From: Pumilibacter intestinalis | GTDB taxonomy: Bacteria; Bacillota; Clostridia; Christensenellales; Pumilibacteraceae | NCBI RefSeq assembly: GCF_943193005.1 | Contig: NZ_CALPCH010000011.1 | Location: 1-64,000, forward strand | DNA: 64,000 bases | Direction of reading: 5' to 3' | Part shown: positions 1 to 12,837 of the stretch, piece after piece | Numbering within the stretch: position 1 is the first letter of the stretch | Layout: every line of letters begins with the position of its first letter | Program-made: the position numbers and the translations under genes | Notes under the pieces: generated by a model | Told to the model about the DNA's origin: nothing | What the model saw: the letters and a program-made list of their open reading frames with translations, nothing else | Databases searched by the model: none

Positions 1-361
1 AACCGGGTTTTACATGTCATTGCGAGAAGCGGAGCGACGAAGCAATCTCAGCCATGAGAAAGCGGCAGATACTGTACATGTTCCATGTATGAGATTGCCG
101 CGCTCGTAAACTCGCTCGCAATGACATTGAAACCGAGGGGGGAGATTGCCGCGGGTGCAAGCACCCTCGCAATGACAGGGGAACGAATATGCACCCTCGC
201 AATGACAGGGGAACCGGGTTTTACATGTCATTGCGAGAAGCGGAGCGACGAAGCAATCTCAGCCATGAGAAAGCGGCAGATACTGTACTTGTTCCATGTA
301 GGGGATTGCCACGCTCGTAAACTCGCTCGCAATGACATTGAAACCGAGGGGGGGGATTGCC
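1..361. repeat. Two direct copies of the GTCATTGCGAG palindromic repeat
   Basis: Positions 1 to about 157 and 212 to about 361 are near-identical copies. Each opens with GTCATTGCGAG plus an AAGCGGAGCGACGAAG block, runs through a middle segment containing TTCCATGTA, and closes with a right half ending CTCGCAATGAC. Short extra right-half pieces lie at about 160-210. A G tract inside the element is six bases long in copy one (137-142) and eight in copy two (348-355). No gene is supported here; open frames across it are repeat-encoded. Confidence 0.85.
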
Positions 362-369
362 GCGGGCAA

Positions 370-1221
370 TTACTTAATTTTGCGTATCACGACTTCTCCG
401 AAACAGTCCGTGGCCTCGTTGCCGCGGATTATTTCTCCTACGGAGTCGGCGACTATTTTGCCCGACTTGGGATTTTCCACCGAGTCTATGCGCCCTTTTA
501 TATCGGCGTAAACGTCGGAATATTCGAACGCGCGGTCGCAACCCGTCATGGTGCAATTTTCGAGCTTAAGATTTTTGCAGTAGCACAGCGGTTGCGTGCC
601 TATAATTTCGCAGTTTATAAGGGTTAAGCCGTTCGAGTACCAGCCGAGATATTCACCCTTTAGCGTGGAGTTTTTCACGGTTATGTTGTCGCAGTGCCAA
701 AACGCGTCTTTGGTGTCGAGATAGCTGTGAGATATCTCCACGTTTTTCATGTACTGAAACGAATATTTTCCCTGCATGCGCAGTCGGTCTATTTTTACGT
801 TTTCGGTTTCGAACAAAAAGTACTGCGAGTCCATAACGCAGTTTTTTATTTCTATATCGCGGCAACGCCAACCGAATTCGGGGGAGCGAACCGAGCAGTT
901 CTCCAAACTTACGCCCGAGCACTCGCGTAGGGTTTTAATTCCGTCTATTGTGCAATTGCGCATTTGTCCGCTTGTGCAGTACCAAAGCGGGGCGCGGGTC
1001 TTTTCGTCTAAAAAGCAGTTTTCAACGGTAAAGTTTTGCGCGTGCCACAGCGGATAGCGGAGCGAAAACGAACAGTCGGTAACCGCTATGTTGCGGCACT
1101 CTTTGAGCGCGGACTCGCCGTCGGCAGGGCCTGCGAAAATACAGCTTTGCACGTCGGCGTCTACGAGGTGATAGAGTGCGCGTTCGCAGTCGTAGGTGTT
1201 GTGTGATATCTTTTCCCTCAT
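370..1221 (-). CDS. DUF3737 family protein (predicted right-handed beta-helix)
   Basis: A 283-residue protein made of short degenerate repeats in which Asn-Cys, Thr-Val and Ile-Glu pairs recur about every 20 residues (for example ITVKNSTL, LKLENCTM, IEIKNCVM). This is the pattern of the DUF3737 family, predicted to fold as a pectate-lyase-like beta-helix. The biochemical role of the family is unknown. There is no signal peptide, so it is probably cytoplasmic. Length is normal for the family. The ATG at 1221 has a GAGGA ribosome site and a consensus promoter overlapping the 3' end of the upstream gene, so it has its own transcript. The stop codon touches the repeat cluster at 1-361. Confidence 0.8.
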   Translation of the reverse strand: MREKISHNTYDCERALYHLVDADVQSCIFAGPADGESALKECRNIAVTDCSFSLRYPLWHAQNFTVENCFLDEKTRAPLWYCTSGQMRNCTIDGIKTLRECSGVSLENCSVRSPEFGWRCRDIEIKNCVMDSQYFLFETENVKIDRLRMQGKYSFQYMKNVEISHSYLDTKDAFWHCDNITVKNSTLKGEYLGWYSNGLTLINCEIIGTQPLCYCKNLKLENCTMTGCDRAFEYSDVYADIKGRIDSVENPKSGKIVADSVGEIIRGNEATDCFGEVVIRKIK

Positions 1222-1247
1222 TTTTAAGTCCTCTTCGGTTTTTTGCT

Positions 1248-1276
1248 ATTATACAATATTTATGCGGTTTTGTCAA
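1248..1276 (-). promoter_or_regulatory. Consensus promoter for the DUF3737 gene
   Basis: On the minus strand, TTGACA (1271-1276) and TATAAT (1248-1253) are separated by exactly 17 nt. The -35 box lies inside the last codons of the upstream membrane-protein gene. Confidence 0.8.
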
Positions 1277-2669
1277 TCTCCGAGCTTTCGTTCGGTTGAG
1301 TGCGAGCAAACTCCGTAAAATATCTTCGCGCCGCAAAGAATAGCGAAAAAGCTATAAACAGCGGAGCTACGATAAACGCGTTTTTCATGATAAAGAACTT
1401 TTCGGGCGTGAACGCTCGCATGTATACCAGCCACTGTCCCGTTTCGAGCAGGCAAAAGGCGGCGAGCATATCTTTGTCGCGCTTAACCGAGAGATACACG
1501 GCGAGAAAGGTTTCGGCGAGGTAGTAAAATCTGTCGAGCATTTTGGGCATGAAGAATACCGATACGAGCGGCAAAAGAGCGCACAGGAAAACGGCTTGTT
1601 GCGCCGAGAGCGTGCGCTTGGAAACGCGGAGCGCGTAAACTATTATGAGCGAATCCGCCGCGGCGGTAAGGCACAAGAACAGCGCGAGCAGTGCGTAATA
1701 GGCGGGTGTGCCTTTGGGCACGTGGTAAAAGGGCAGGGAAAGATTTGCGCACATGCCGTTTATGTTGTGTACGGCGTTTCCCGCCGTGGATTGGTTTAGG
1801 TAAACCTTGATTACTTTGAAGAAACTTCCGCCGAACAGCGCGGGCAGTCCGCTTGCGGCAAAGAAAACTACGGGCGCGAGCCATATCCACCGCCACAGCA
1901 AGTACGGCTTTCCGCTTTGGTCTTTCGACAGCAAAATTACCAGTCCCGCGGGCAAAACGAGCAGGAATTGCATTTTGAAAGCGAGTCCCAAGCCTATGAA
2001 AACGTAGCAGGGTACGGATTTGTGCTTGAGCGCGAAATACACCGCCGCAACCGCGCACATGGTATACTGCGCGTCGCACTGCGCCCACTGCGAGGAGTTT
2101 GCGAGAAAGACGGGCAAAACCAAAAACATGCCGAGAATTACAAACGAAAAGTTTTCTTTGCGAACGAGCGCAACGAGTTTTACCGCGAACACCGCCGTTG
2201 TTATCTCGAAATAGAACGAAAGAGTTTTGATTAAATAGAGGTCGGATAGCGGCAGTCGGGAAAACATTATCAAAAAGTAGTTATAAAGCGGCGGATAGTT
2301 GCCCACTTGCTTTACGAAACAGTCTTTTACGGACAGCGTTTTATATTCCGCCACCCAACTCGTGAGTATGGCGTAGTCGCCGCTTTCGAAATTCGCGAAC
2401 AGCACGCGCAAAATATAAGACGCGCCGAGCAAAACCGCAACAGCCGCGAGTCGTTTGCTTTTTCCGAGCGACTTTGCGGCAACCGCGAATATAGCCGCGA
2501 GCGGCAACAGAGTAGCCGAGTAAATAAACAGGCAGTCGGCAATACCGCTATGCGGAACGCGGAAAACGCGAAAGTTAAACAGCCAATAAACGGCGAACAC
2601 AGCCGCGCACGCTATAATTATTATATTGCGCGGGTCGAGCTTGTTTTTTGTTTGTGCGGACAAATTCAT
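1260..2669 (-). CDS. Polytopic membrane protein, glycosyltransferase/mannosyltransferase-like
   Basis: About 469 residues with ten or more hydrophobic helices and a large early extracytoplasmic loop. That loop (the SGDYAILTSWV and VGNYPPLYNYFL segments) resembles lipid-linked GT-C glycosyltransferases and related mannosyltransferase-like proteins. The family would transfer sugar from a polyprenyl-phosphate donor outside the membrane, but no acceptor can be inferred. An in-frame start 12 codons upstream (2705) is possible. I prefer the ATG at 2669 because it lies seven bases after a perfect TATAAT box, implying a leaderless transcript. Exact family assignment is uncertain. Confidence 0.6.
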   Translation of the reverse strand: MNLSAQTKNKLDPRNIIIIACAAVFAVYWLFNFRVFRVPHSGIADCLFIYSATLLPLAAIFAVAAKSLGKSKRLAAVAVLLGASYILRVLFANFESGDYAILTSWVAEYKTLSVKDCFVKQVGNYPPLYNYFLIMFSRLPLSDLYLIKTLSFYFEITTAVFAVKLVALVRKENFSFVILGMFLVLPVFLANSSQWAQCDAQYTMCAVAAVYFALKHKSVPCYVFIGLGLAFKMQFLLVLPAGLVILLSKDQSGKPYLLWRWIWLAPVVFFAASGLPALFGGSFFKVIKVYLNQSTAGNAVHNINGMCANLSLPFYHVPKGTPAYYALLALFLCLTAAADSLIIVYALRVSKRTLSAQQAVFLCALLPLVSVFFMPKMLDRFYYLAETFLAVYLSVKRDKDMLAAFCLLETGQWLVYMRAFTPEKFFIMKNAFIVAPLFIAFSLFFAARRYFTEFARTQPNESSEIDKTA

Positions 2670-2676
2670 ACGCACA

Positions 2677-2705
2677 ATTATACGCCATATCTTCGCAATT
2701 TGCAA
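2677..2705 (-). promoter_or_regulatory. Promoter placing transcription start at the ATG (leaderless)
   Basis: Minus strand: TTGCAA (2700-2705), 17-nt spacer, TATAAT (2677-2682), then 7 nt to the ATG at 2669. No Shine-Dalgarno sequence fits between them. Confidence 0.65.
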
Positions 2706-2720
2706 CTAAAATAAACGCAA

Positions 2721-2750
2721 CGAAAAAGACTCCGACGTATCGGAGTCTTT
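2721..2750 (-). terminator. Rho-independent terminator of the PFOR gene
   Basis: Perfect 11-bp stem (AAAGACTCCGA / TCGGAGTCTTT) with a CGTA loop. On the minus strand it is followed by a T tract, placed 15 bases after the pyruvate oxidoreductase stop codon. Confidence 0.85.
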
Positions 2751-2765
2751 CCTTTTGCGAGCCGA

Positions 2766-6320
<3,555 letters not shown>

Positions 6321-6339
6321 TTATTGGTCAAACGTATAT

Positions 6340-6368
6340 ATTATAAAACTAACCGAAGAAATAGTCAA
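6340..6368 (-). promoter_or_regulatory. Promoter of the PFOR gene
   Basis: Minus strand: TTGACT (6363-6368), 17-nt spacer, TATAAT (6340-6345), followed by a leader of about 37 nt that carries GGAGGT. Confidence 0.8.
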
Positions 6369-6445
6369 GTGATAAAACAAGGTATTGATTTTTGGCTGTG
6401 GGTGTGATATAATTAAAAATAAGGAAAAATATTTTTCGGAAATTC

Positions 6446-6474
6446 GGGACAAAATCGCGTTTTTAGGGGTATAA
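6446..6474 (+). promoter_or_regulatory. Candidate alternative-sigma (ECF-like) promoter, copy 1
   Basis: GGGACA (6446-6451), 17-nt spacer containing a T5 run, GTATAA (6469-6474), then TTATGTA. The region upstream of the next surface gene (9446-9474) has the same arrangement base for base in the boxes, yet the surrounding leaders differ. The GGGAC-type -35 does not match the TTGACA boxes used by the rest of the window and resembles ECF-sigma promoters. A sigma gene of that type lies at 12838. Confidence 0.55.
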
Positions 6475-6532
6475 CTTATGTAGAGAGTTGCTTGCTTGTA
6501 AAAACGCAGACAAAATTCGGTAAGGAGGGCGT

Positions 6533-9388
6533 ATGAAATTCTTTAAGAGCAAACTGTTTGTTTGGTTAATCGGCGCGGCAGTGTTTGTAACAACGTTGCT
6601 TTTGTTGCTTCTTATTCCGTTTTGCAGACACGGCGGTTTCGAAGCGCAAGAAGCGGTGTATCGCGCGGGCGAACACGGAAGATTAAGAATAGAGCAAACA
6701 AACGGCGAAGCGGTTTCGGTCGTTTCGTTCGATAAAGGAAAGTCGCGCGACTCGGTAATTGCAATTCCCGACGACGGATACGAATTCGTTATGTGGTCGG
6801 ACGGGAAAACGGACAAAGTTCGGCGCGACGACTTTAACCTCAGAATAGACGTAACGGCGCATTTCAAAATAAAGGAATATACCGTGGAATACGTTTTCAA
6901 ACGTGGCGGTTACATAATTTCGGAAGGCGGGCACACGCAGAAAGTGCCGCACGGCGAAAATGCCGTTGCCGTAACGGCTGTGGCGGAATACGGCTATGAA
7001 TTCGTACAGTGGAGCGACGGTGTAAAAGCTCAGTCGCGGTGTGAAACGAACGTGCGCGAGAATAAAACGATAACAGCCGAGTTTGCGCCAAAGAGCGTAA
7101 ATCAAAAATTTGTGCTGGGCGATGGCGCGTATTTTTTGGTTTGCGAGAATATAAACGGAGTAATGACAAGTAGGGAAACAAAAGAGCTCGAGGAAATTTT
7201 GTATTATGACGGCAGGGGTAAGGATTTGCGCGTTTATCTCGAGACCGGTTACGAATTCGACAAATGGTCGGACGGCAATGCCGTTATGAACAGAACCTAT
7301 TACTATAACGAAAGCGGCGAACCGCTTTACGGAACCGCGAAAAAAATATTATACAAAGCGGAATATTCGGCAAGCACGGGCGGATATATAGAGGGTAAAA
7401 CTTTTCAGGAAACGTATTACGGCGAGCAGGCTACTTCCGTTACCGCGATACCGCTCGAGGGGTACAAATTTGTAAGGTGGTCGGACGGTAAGCCGAATGC
7501 CGAGCGCACCGACCTTATCGAAAAGAATTTGAAAGTAATGGCGGAATTCGAAAAAATCGAATATACCGTAAGGTATTCGGCGGGCGAGGGCGGGTATATT
7601 AACGGACGGGAAAATCAAATCGTAACGCATGGAAACTCTACAACCGAGGTTACGGCGGTGCCGGAAAGCGGGTATGCTTTTGTGTGTTGGTCGGACGGAG
7701 TTACCGAAATAACGAGAAGCGACAGCGAGTTTAACGAAGAAATAACCGTATTTACCGCAACGTTTACTGATTTGTTTGCGGGCGGCAACGGCACGCCGCA
7801 ATTGCCTTTTGTGATTTCTACGTCTTCCCAGTTTATGAATATGCGCCGATATCCGAACGCAAATTACGTGCTTACCGGTGATGTGAACGGCAGGAACATA
7901 AAACCCGTATTCGACAGCGACGTGCCGTTCGAGGGCAATTTCGACGGGCGCGGATATGCAATAAAAGATTGTGATATATATGATGACCCAAGCGGCTATG
8001 CGTCGCTTTTCGGATACGTTGGACAAAATGCGACGATATCTTGTTTGAAAATAGAAGGTTTGCGTATTTCATTTTCTAATCGTAATAGAGACGGGGAGAT
8101 ATATGCGGGCGCACTTGCGGGCGTTTGTTTGGGAACCGTTCATAGCGTAAACGTTTCGGCAACAATCAACATTTACGGTAATGCGACTGCAAAAGCGATT
8201 GTGGGAGGTATGGCGGGCAAGCTATTCGGAGACGCAAGAAACTGCACAACCGACGTGAATATAAGGTTAACGGAGCATTCTTCGGTATATGTCGGCGGCT
8301 TTGCGGGCAAAGCGAGCGGAAACATAACGAGCTGCGAGAGCAAAGGCGAAATAACGCTTAGAAGAGAGGATATGGCGGCGGACGAGTGCAACGCCGTAGC
8401 GGGTGGTTTTATAGGCGAAGCCGACGAAAACAGCGCGGGCGATTATTCTTCGCATTCGTCGGTGAATATAACGTCGGAAATGAACGCTTGCGTAGGCGGT
8501 TTTATAGGCATAACCCGTGCGGCGGTTCGCTCGAGCCATGCAACGGGAAACGTAATTACCGAAATAGGAAAAGCGGGCGGATTTATTGGAAAAGCCGAGA
8601 GCGCGGCGGGCGGAATAATCGGCTGCTACGCAAACGGTAACGTTAGCGGAACCGATGCGGGCGGGTTTGCCGAAACGATAAACATAGCAAGCAGTGATAA
8701 AACGGTAAATTTGTGTTACGCTACGGGGGTGGTGGTTGCCGAAAAAGACGGCAGCGGTTTTTGCAATAATATAACGGCGAAAACCGTCGGTTGCTATGCT
8801 ATGGGTAACGTTACTTCAGAGAATGCAAGCGGGTTTGCGAATATTTTCAATGGAGAAATCAGACAGTGCGGTTATAGCGGTCAAAGCGTTTCGGGTAAAG
8901 TTGCGAGCGGTTTTATATCGAACGCGAGCGGCACTGTGGAACGCTGTTATTCGCATGGAACCGTTACTGCGCACGCTGAGGGAGTCGGGTTCGTAAATAC
9001 AAGCAACGCCGAGATTAAAAACTGTTATTCTCAATGCGATATTTTGTTTGAAGAAAACGTTTCGGGCGATTTGCGCGCTGCGGGTATTGCGGTTGAAAAC
9101 GGCGGCGGAATTGTAAATTGCTACTTTTCGGGCAAAATAAGCGTGTCCGCAAGTTCCGCAATTACGGCTTACGGCATAGCGTTTGCGGGCGATATATATA
9201 ACTGCCATTGGCTGTATTATAATAACGGCGCGGCGCAAAACGGTTATGCTGCGGATAGCGACGGCGCAGTTGATAAAGCAATGAAATACGAAATCGCCGA
9301 AGATATGTATTTTCTTGCCGATACATTGAATGAAGGTCAGTTGCCTTATTGGAAAAACATAGAGAACAATTTTCCGATTGTGCGCTAA
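6533..9388 (+). CDS. Secreted surface protein with InlB-like B-repeats and GLUG motifs
   Basis: 951 residues. Residues 1-32 are a positively charged start plus one hydrophobic helix, acting as signal peptide or anchor. Residues 40-420 hold five repeats, each ending in G-Y-x-F-x-x-W-S-D-G, characteristic of divergent InlB B-repeat domains. Residues about 430-951 contain many glycine-rich GLUG-type units (GGFAGKASGN, GGFIGKAES, SGFANI), expected to form a beta-solenoid. GLUG and InlB repeats are typical of adhesins and surface proteins, so the role is inferred as extracellular adhesion. No LPXTG sorting signal is visible. The start ATG is preceded by AAGGAGGG. It probably belongs to the same regulon as the next gene because they share a promoter motif. 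Confidence 0.75.
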   Translation: MKFFKSKLFVWLIGAAVFVTTLLLLLLIPFCRHGGFEAQEAVYRAGEHGRLRIEQTNGEAVSVVSFDKGKSRDSVIAIPDDGYEFVMWSDGKTDKVRRDDFNLRIDVTAHFKIKEYTVEYVFKRGGYIISEGGHTQKVPHGENAVAVTAVAEYGYEFVQWSDGVKAQSRCETNVRENKTITAEFAPKSVNQKFVLGDGAYFLVCENINGVMTSRETKELEEILYYDGRGKDLRVYLETGYEFDKWSDGNAVMNRTYYYNESGEPLYGTAKKILYKAEYSASTGGYIEGKTFQETYYGEQATSVTAIPLEGYKFVRWSDGKPNAERTDLIEKNLKVMAEFEKIEYTVRYSAGEGGYINGRENQIVTHGNSTTEVTAVPESGYAFVCWSDGVTEITRSDSEFNEEITVFTATFTDLFAGGNGTPQLPFVISTSSQFMNMRRYPNANYVLTGDVNGRNIKPVFDSDVPFEGNFDGRGYAIKDCDIYDDPSGYASLFGYVGQNATISCLKIEGLRISFSNRNRDGEIYAGALAGVCLGTVHSVNVSATINIYGNATAKAIVGGMAGKLFGDARNCTTDVNIRLTEHSSVYVGGFAGKASGNITSCESKGEITLRREDMAADECNAVAGGFIGEADENSAGDYSSHSSVNITSEMNACVGGFIGITRAAVRSSHATGNVITEIGKAGGFIGKAESAAGGIIGCYANGNVSGTDAGGFAETINIASSDKTVNLCYATGVVVAEKDGSGFCNNITAKTVGCYAMGNVTSENASGFANIFNGEIRQCGYSGQSVSGKVASGFISNASGTVERCYSHGTVTAHAEGVGFVNTSNAEIKNCYSQCDILFEENVSGDLRAAGIAVENGGGIVNCYFSGKISVSASSAITAYGIAFAGDIYNCHWLYYNNGAAQNGYAADSDGAVDKAMKYEIAEDMYFLADTLNEGQLPYWKNIENNFPIVR

Positions 9389-9445
9389 AAACAAATAACA
9401 GAAAAAAGGAAATAATTGTAAATTACAAAAAATATCAAAAATATC

Positions 9446-9474
9446 GGGACAAAGACACTGTTTTTTCGGTATAC
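9446..9474 (+). promoter_or_regulatory. Candidate alternative-sigma (ECF-like) promoter, copy 2
   Basis: GGGACA (9446-9451), 17-nt spacer with a T6 run, GTATAC (9469-9474), then TTATGTA. It matches the element at 6446-6474 in boxes, spacing and the T-rich spacer half. Confidence 0.55.
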
Positions 9475-9511
9475 GTTTATGTAAGTATTTACACATAGAG
9501 GAGGTAAAATT

Positions 9512-11785
9512 ATGTGTACTAAAAGAAAAAACAGCACTTTTGTTCTATTGTTGTTTGTTTTGCTGCTTTGTGCGTGTTGTGCAACTGTTTTCGGAGTGCA
9601 AACCGATGCGTGGGCGCAAGAGTCGTCGGGGCTTGCTTTTGTGAAAACAAGCGAAACAACTTGTAGCGTAAAACTATTGGATAAAACCGTTACAACGGTA
9701 AGAATTCCTCGAAAAGCCGAAATCGACGGAAATGTTTGTACGGTTACGTCGGTCGCTACAAACGGGTTTGCAAAAGCGACCAAACTTGAAAAAGTACAAC
9801 TCCCGCCGACTATAAAAGCAATAGGAAATTCGGCATTTTCGGGGTGCACGAATTTGCGCGGTATAATGTTGTCGGAAACCGAAAGCATTGCCGCAAACGC
9901 ATTTAACTCTTGTAAGAGTTTGGAATATATAATTTTGCCTAATACAGTTACGTCTATAGGCTCTACGATTTTTCGCGGTGCCCCGCAAGTAAAAGTTTAT
10001 GCTCGCGTTAATGTGGCTCAACCGGGTTGGGCAGCTAATTGGAATTTGGTTGCAAGCAATACTTATGCTGAGATTGAGTACGGCAGTTCTTTCAATCCGG
10101 AAATAGAATATAAAAAAGTAAACGGTGTACAAACTTATAGTGAGGAAGCTCCCGATTATCCATCTATGGGATTGGAGGGCGAACACTATGTTGTAGCGGA
10201 TTTTCAATTATTTGAAAATGGGGACTGTGACGTTTATATTCCCGCCGGTTATAAAGGCGAAGCTGATACGCAGGCTTATCCGGTAATGAGAATAGCCGCA
10301 AGTGCTTTTAATCTAAACAATGTGAAAACATTGACTGTGGGATATTCGGAAGAACCTATCTATATCGGTACTGAGGCATTTATGGAATTTGCCGCAAATA
10401 GAGTAGTTATAAATCGCCCGGTTATTTTATGTGATGAAATAGCGCACGAGAATGTTGACGAGCAAGTCGACGAAGAACCGAAAGAAACATCGAAAAACGT
10501 TTTCGGTATGGCGTCAGTTGATACGATTGTGCTACCCGATAATATTGAAACTATAGGCGAAAGCATGTTTAATGGTTGCGCGGTGAAAGATATCTTGTTT
10601 GTAGAACCGTCTTCTGACGTTGTGGAAGAAGATATAACAAGTGAATATGCGGGCACGGGCATAGTGGTATTGCCTTTAGCGGTTAAGAAAATAGAAGATA
10701 ATGCTTTTGACGGTGTGAATAGTCTTTCCGAGGTGCGTTTAACAAACAATATTACCGATGTGGGTATTGGAGTTTTTGCAGGTTGGACGAATTCGGAAAC
10801 CGTAAAAAAACAAATAATAGTTCCTTACGATGCAAAAAGCGATTTGCCTGCGGGGTGGAATTCTTTGTGGGATACCGGCTGTGATTTTACTATTATTGTT
10901 TATAAGGCAACTTATAGTATTACATACGTATTGAGCGGCGGCGTGAATGCCGACAACCCCGTTTCTTATAAATCAATAGACGATATTCTGCTTAAAGACG
11001 CTACTCGTGTGGGGTATGTATTTGCCGGTTGGTATGACAATGGAGAATACAAGGGCAAACCGATAGAAAGAATAAGAGGAATGTCGGGCGATAAAACTTT
11101 TTATGCAAATTGGCGCGCTATAGAATATAGTGTGGAATATAATGGAAATTCTCCGATTGACGTTCCTGCGGAGTCCGCAACAGGAACAACAACGCATACA
11201 TATGACGTGGAAAGAACGTTGGCTATGAACGGCTTTTCTTTAGACGGGTGGTTATTTGACGGGTGGAACACCGAAGCCGACGGAAGCGGTGTTCGGTATG
11301 AAAACGGCGCGACTGTAAAAAATCTTTCGGCTACACAAGGAGCGATTGTGAGTTTGTACGCGCAATGGACTCCCATACCTTATAAACTCACTTTTGAAAC
11401 CAAAGGCGGGGATACAATAGCCGAAAAAATCGTACATAAAGGTTTGCCTATAGGCGACTTGCCTGTTGCCGTTCGTAAAGACTGCGAATTTATAGGTTGG
11501 AGCACGAATGAATACTGCGATTGTAATGTGAATGCAACGGATAAACTGAATAAAGCCGAAAACATGACGGTATATGCGCAGTGGCGGTATTGCATTACTT
11601 TTTACTATAATAACGGAAGCGGCACCGAAAAAGTGAAAGGGAAACATAACGATAAAATTACGTTGCCCTCTCCGTTTTTTGGCGGCCATAAGGGTGTTTG
11701 GCAATCGGGCGGAGTAAACTATCAATTCGGTTCGCAGTACACTTTTGATAATGCGTCGTTTAATATGATAGCGGATTGGACCTAA
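9512..11785 (+). CDS. Surface protein: signal peptide, BspA-like LRR and InlB-type repeats (N-terminal part of a split gene)
   Basis: 757 residues. A signal peptide covers about residues 1-34, with a predicted cut after the alanine-rich stretch. Residues 45-170 and 240-430 carry LRR_5 (BspA-like) repeats of the type AFSGCTNLRGI and AFNSCKSLEYI. From about residue 470 there are Listeria-Bacteroides repeats with WYDNGEY, FDGWNTEADGSG and ending YAQW or YANW. The frame ends at TAA 11783-11785. The same frame stays open for another 900 bases and encodes the GLUG domain expected by analogy with the 6533 gene, so the intact gene was probably 9512-12685. The ribosome site is GAGGAGG. An adhesin role is inferred. 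Confidence 0.75.
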   Translation: MCTKRKNSTFVLLLFVLLLCACCATVFGVQTDAWAQESSGLAFVKTSETTCSVKLLDKTVTTVRIPRKAEIDGNVCTVTSVATNGFAKATKLEKVQLPPTIKAIGNSAFSGCTNLRGIMLSETESIAANAFNSCKSLEYIILPNTVTSIGSTIFRGAPQVKVYARVNVAQPGWAANWNLVASNTYAEIEYGSSFNPEIEYKKVNGVQTYSEEAPDYPSMGLEGEHYVVADFQLFENGDCDVYIPAGYKGEADTQAYPVMRIAASAFNLNNVKTLTVGYSEEPIYIGTEAFMEFAANRVVINRPVILCDEIAHENVDEQVDEEPKETSKNVFGMASVDTIVLPDNIETIGESMFNGCAVKDILFVEPSSDVVEEDITSEYAGTGIVVLPLAVKKIEDNAFDGVNSLSEVRLTNNITDVGIGVFAGWTNSETVKKQIIVPYDAKSDLPAGWNSLWDTGCDFTIIVYKATYSITYVLSGGVNADNPVSYKSIDDILLKDATRVGYVFAGWYDNGEYKGKPIERIRGMSGDKTFYANWRAIEYSVEYNGNSPIDVPAESATGTTTHTYDVERTLAMNGFSLDGWLFDGWNTEADGSGVRYENGATVKNLSATQGAIVSLYAQWTPIPYKLTFETKGGDTIAEKIVHKGLPIGDLPVAVRKDCEFIGWSTNEYCDCNVNATDKLNKAENMTVYAQWRYCITFYYNNGSGTEKVKGKHNDKITLPSPFFGGHKGVWQSGGVNYQFGSQYTFDNASFNMIADWT

Positions 11786-12685
11786 AAGACTTTTGAGGAG
11801 TCGCGTAATTCGGCAGGAGAATATGAGATATGGACCAAAAGACAGTTTCTGTGGTTGCGCAATTACGCTATGAATGGAATGAAATTCAGCTTGAAGACAG
11901 ATTTGGAATATAGATTTCTTGCTAATTGGCAACCTATAGAGGAGTTTAACGGCACTTTATACGGCAACGGACACAAAATCACTTACAGTCATGTTGCGAT
12001 TGAAAGTGATTTCGGTTTCATAACAACCAATTACGGAACTATAGACGGAGTGCGTTTTTCGCCGTCGATAGGAATGAGCGCAAATGCCGATAAAATGAAA
12101 TCATTCATTATAGGCGGTGCGGTTGCCGTAAACAAAGGCATGTTGAGAAACGTAGAGGTTCTCAAAAATATCAATGAACCGACAATCTCATCTTCTTATG
12201 TTGAAACGGATATTGCGTTTAAGGAATGCCTTTACAATGTAGGCGGAGTTGCGGGGCATAATTACGGCACGGTGGAAAATTGCAAGAACTATGCTTCTAT
12301 AGGCGGAACGGCTCATATAGGCGGAATAGCGTCACTTAATATGGAGGGTGCAAAAATAATCAACTGCGAAAACCACGGCAAGATATTATATAATAAAGCC
12401 AGCGCGTTGGATGCTTGCATCGGCGGTATTGCCGGCACTGTGCGCAAAAACGGAACCGTAACGGGTTGCAAAAATTACGCTGTAATTTCGTGGGCTATGC
12501 GTATATCCGCTTCTCGTTCTACCGCGCCCCGTATAGCTCAATGCGTGGGGCAGTTGAGCAATAGCGCAACTTATAGCGGAAATTCGGCTTTTGGCAGTGT
12601 AATTATAGATAATAATGTTTTGCTCTATGCCACGAATTACGAATTGCAATATGTTAAAAATGCAGACGTTGGGTATAGGTTTTAA
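11786..12685 (+). pseudogene. GLUG-domain C-terminal part, separated by an in-frame stop
   Basis: Reading on in the same frame after the TAA gives KTFEESRNSAGEYEIWTKRQ and then a typical GLUG-domain entry and repeats (VGGVAGHNYGTVENC, IGGIASLNMEGA, IGGIAGTVRKNG), ending at TAA 12683-12685. The first in-frame ATG is at 11855, but it has no good ribosome site. That start would also cut off the conserved beginning of the domain, so this does not look like an independent gene. It is either a nonsense-mutated half gene, a stop-codon readthrough product or a sequencing error. Confidence 0.65.
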
Positions 12686-12704
12686 TTGAAAATTTCATTA
12701 AAAA

Positions 12705-12738
12705 ACAGCGGGCGGGGAACACCGTCCGTTGTTTTTTT
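12705..12738 (+). terminator. Rho-independent terminator after the LRR/GLUG gene
   Basis: Eleven-bp stem with two G-U pairs (ACAGCGGGCGG / CCGTCCGTTGT), GGAACA loop, followed by T7. Its position after 12685, and not after 11785, supports one original gene spanning both parts. Confidence 0.85.
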
Positions 12739-12769
12739 GTAATACTTAAAAATTCGGTGTTCAATTAAC

Positions 12770-12798
12770 TTGATTTATGCGTGCGGATATGTTATAAT
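12770..12798 (+). promoter_or_regulatory. Housekeeping-type promoter of the sigma-factor gene
   Basis: TTGATT (12770-12775), 17-nt spacer, TATAAT (12793-12798). The GGGACA-type motif is absent here, so the sigma factor does not appear to autoregulate through it. Confidence 0.65.
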
Positions 12799-12837
12799 AT
12801 GTCAAATAAAATACGTTTACGGAAGAAGGGTTTTATA

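Noticed and set aside
85-627. 180-residue open frame on the plus strand with the CHCEKRSDEAI peptide
   Set aside because: It is encoded by the palindromic repeat and then runs antisense through the DUF3737 gene. The peptide is a repeat translation, not a gene.
11855-12685. Independent gene starting at ATG 11855
   Set aside because: There is no convincing ribosome site, and the conserved GLUG-domain entry begins upstream of this ATG in the same open frame, so it is treated as the continuation of the split gene.
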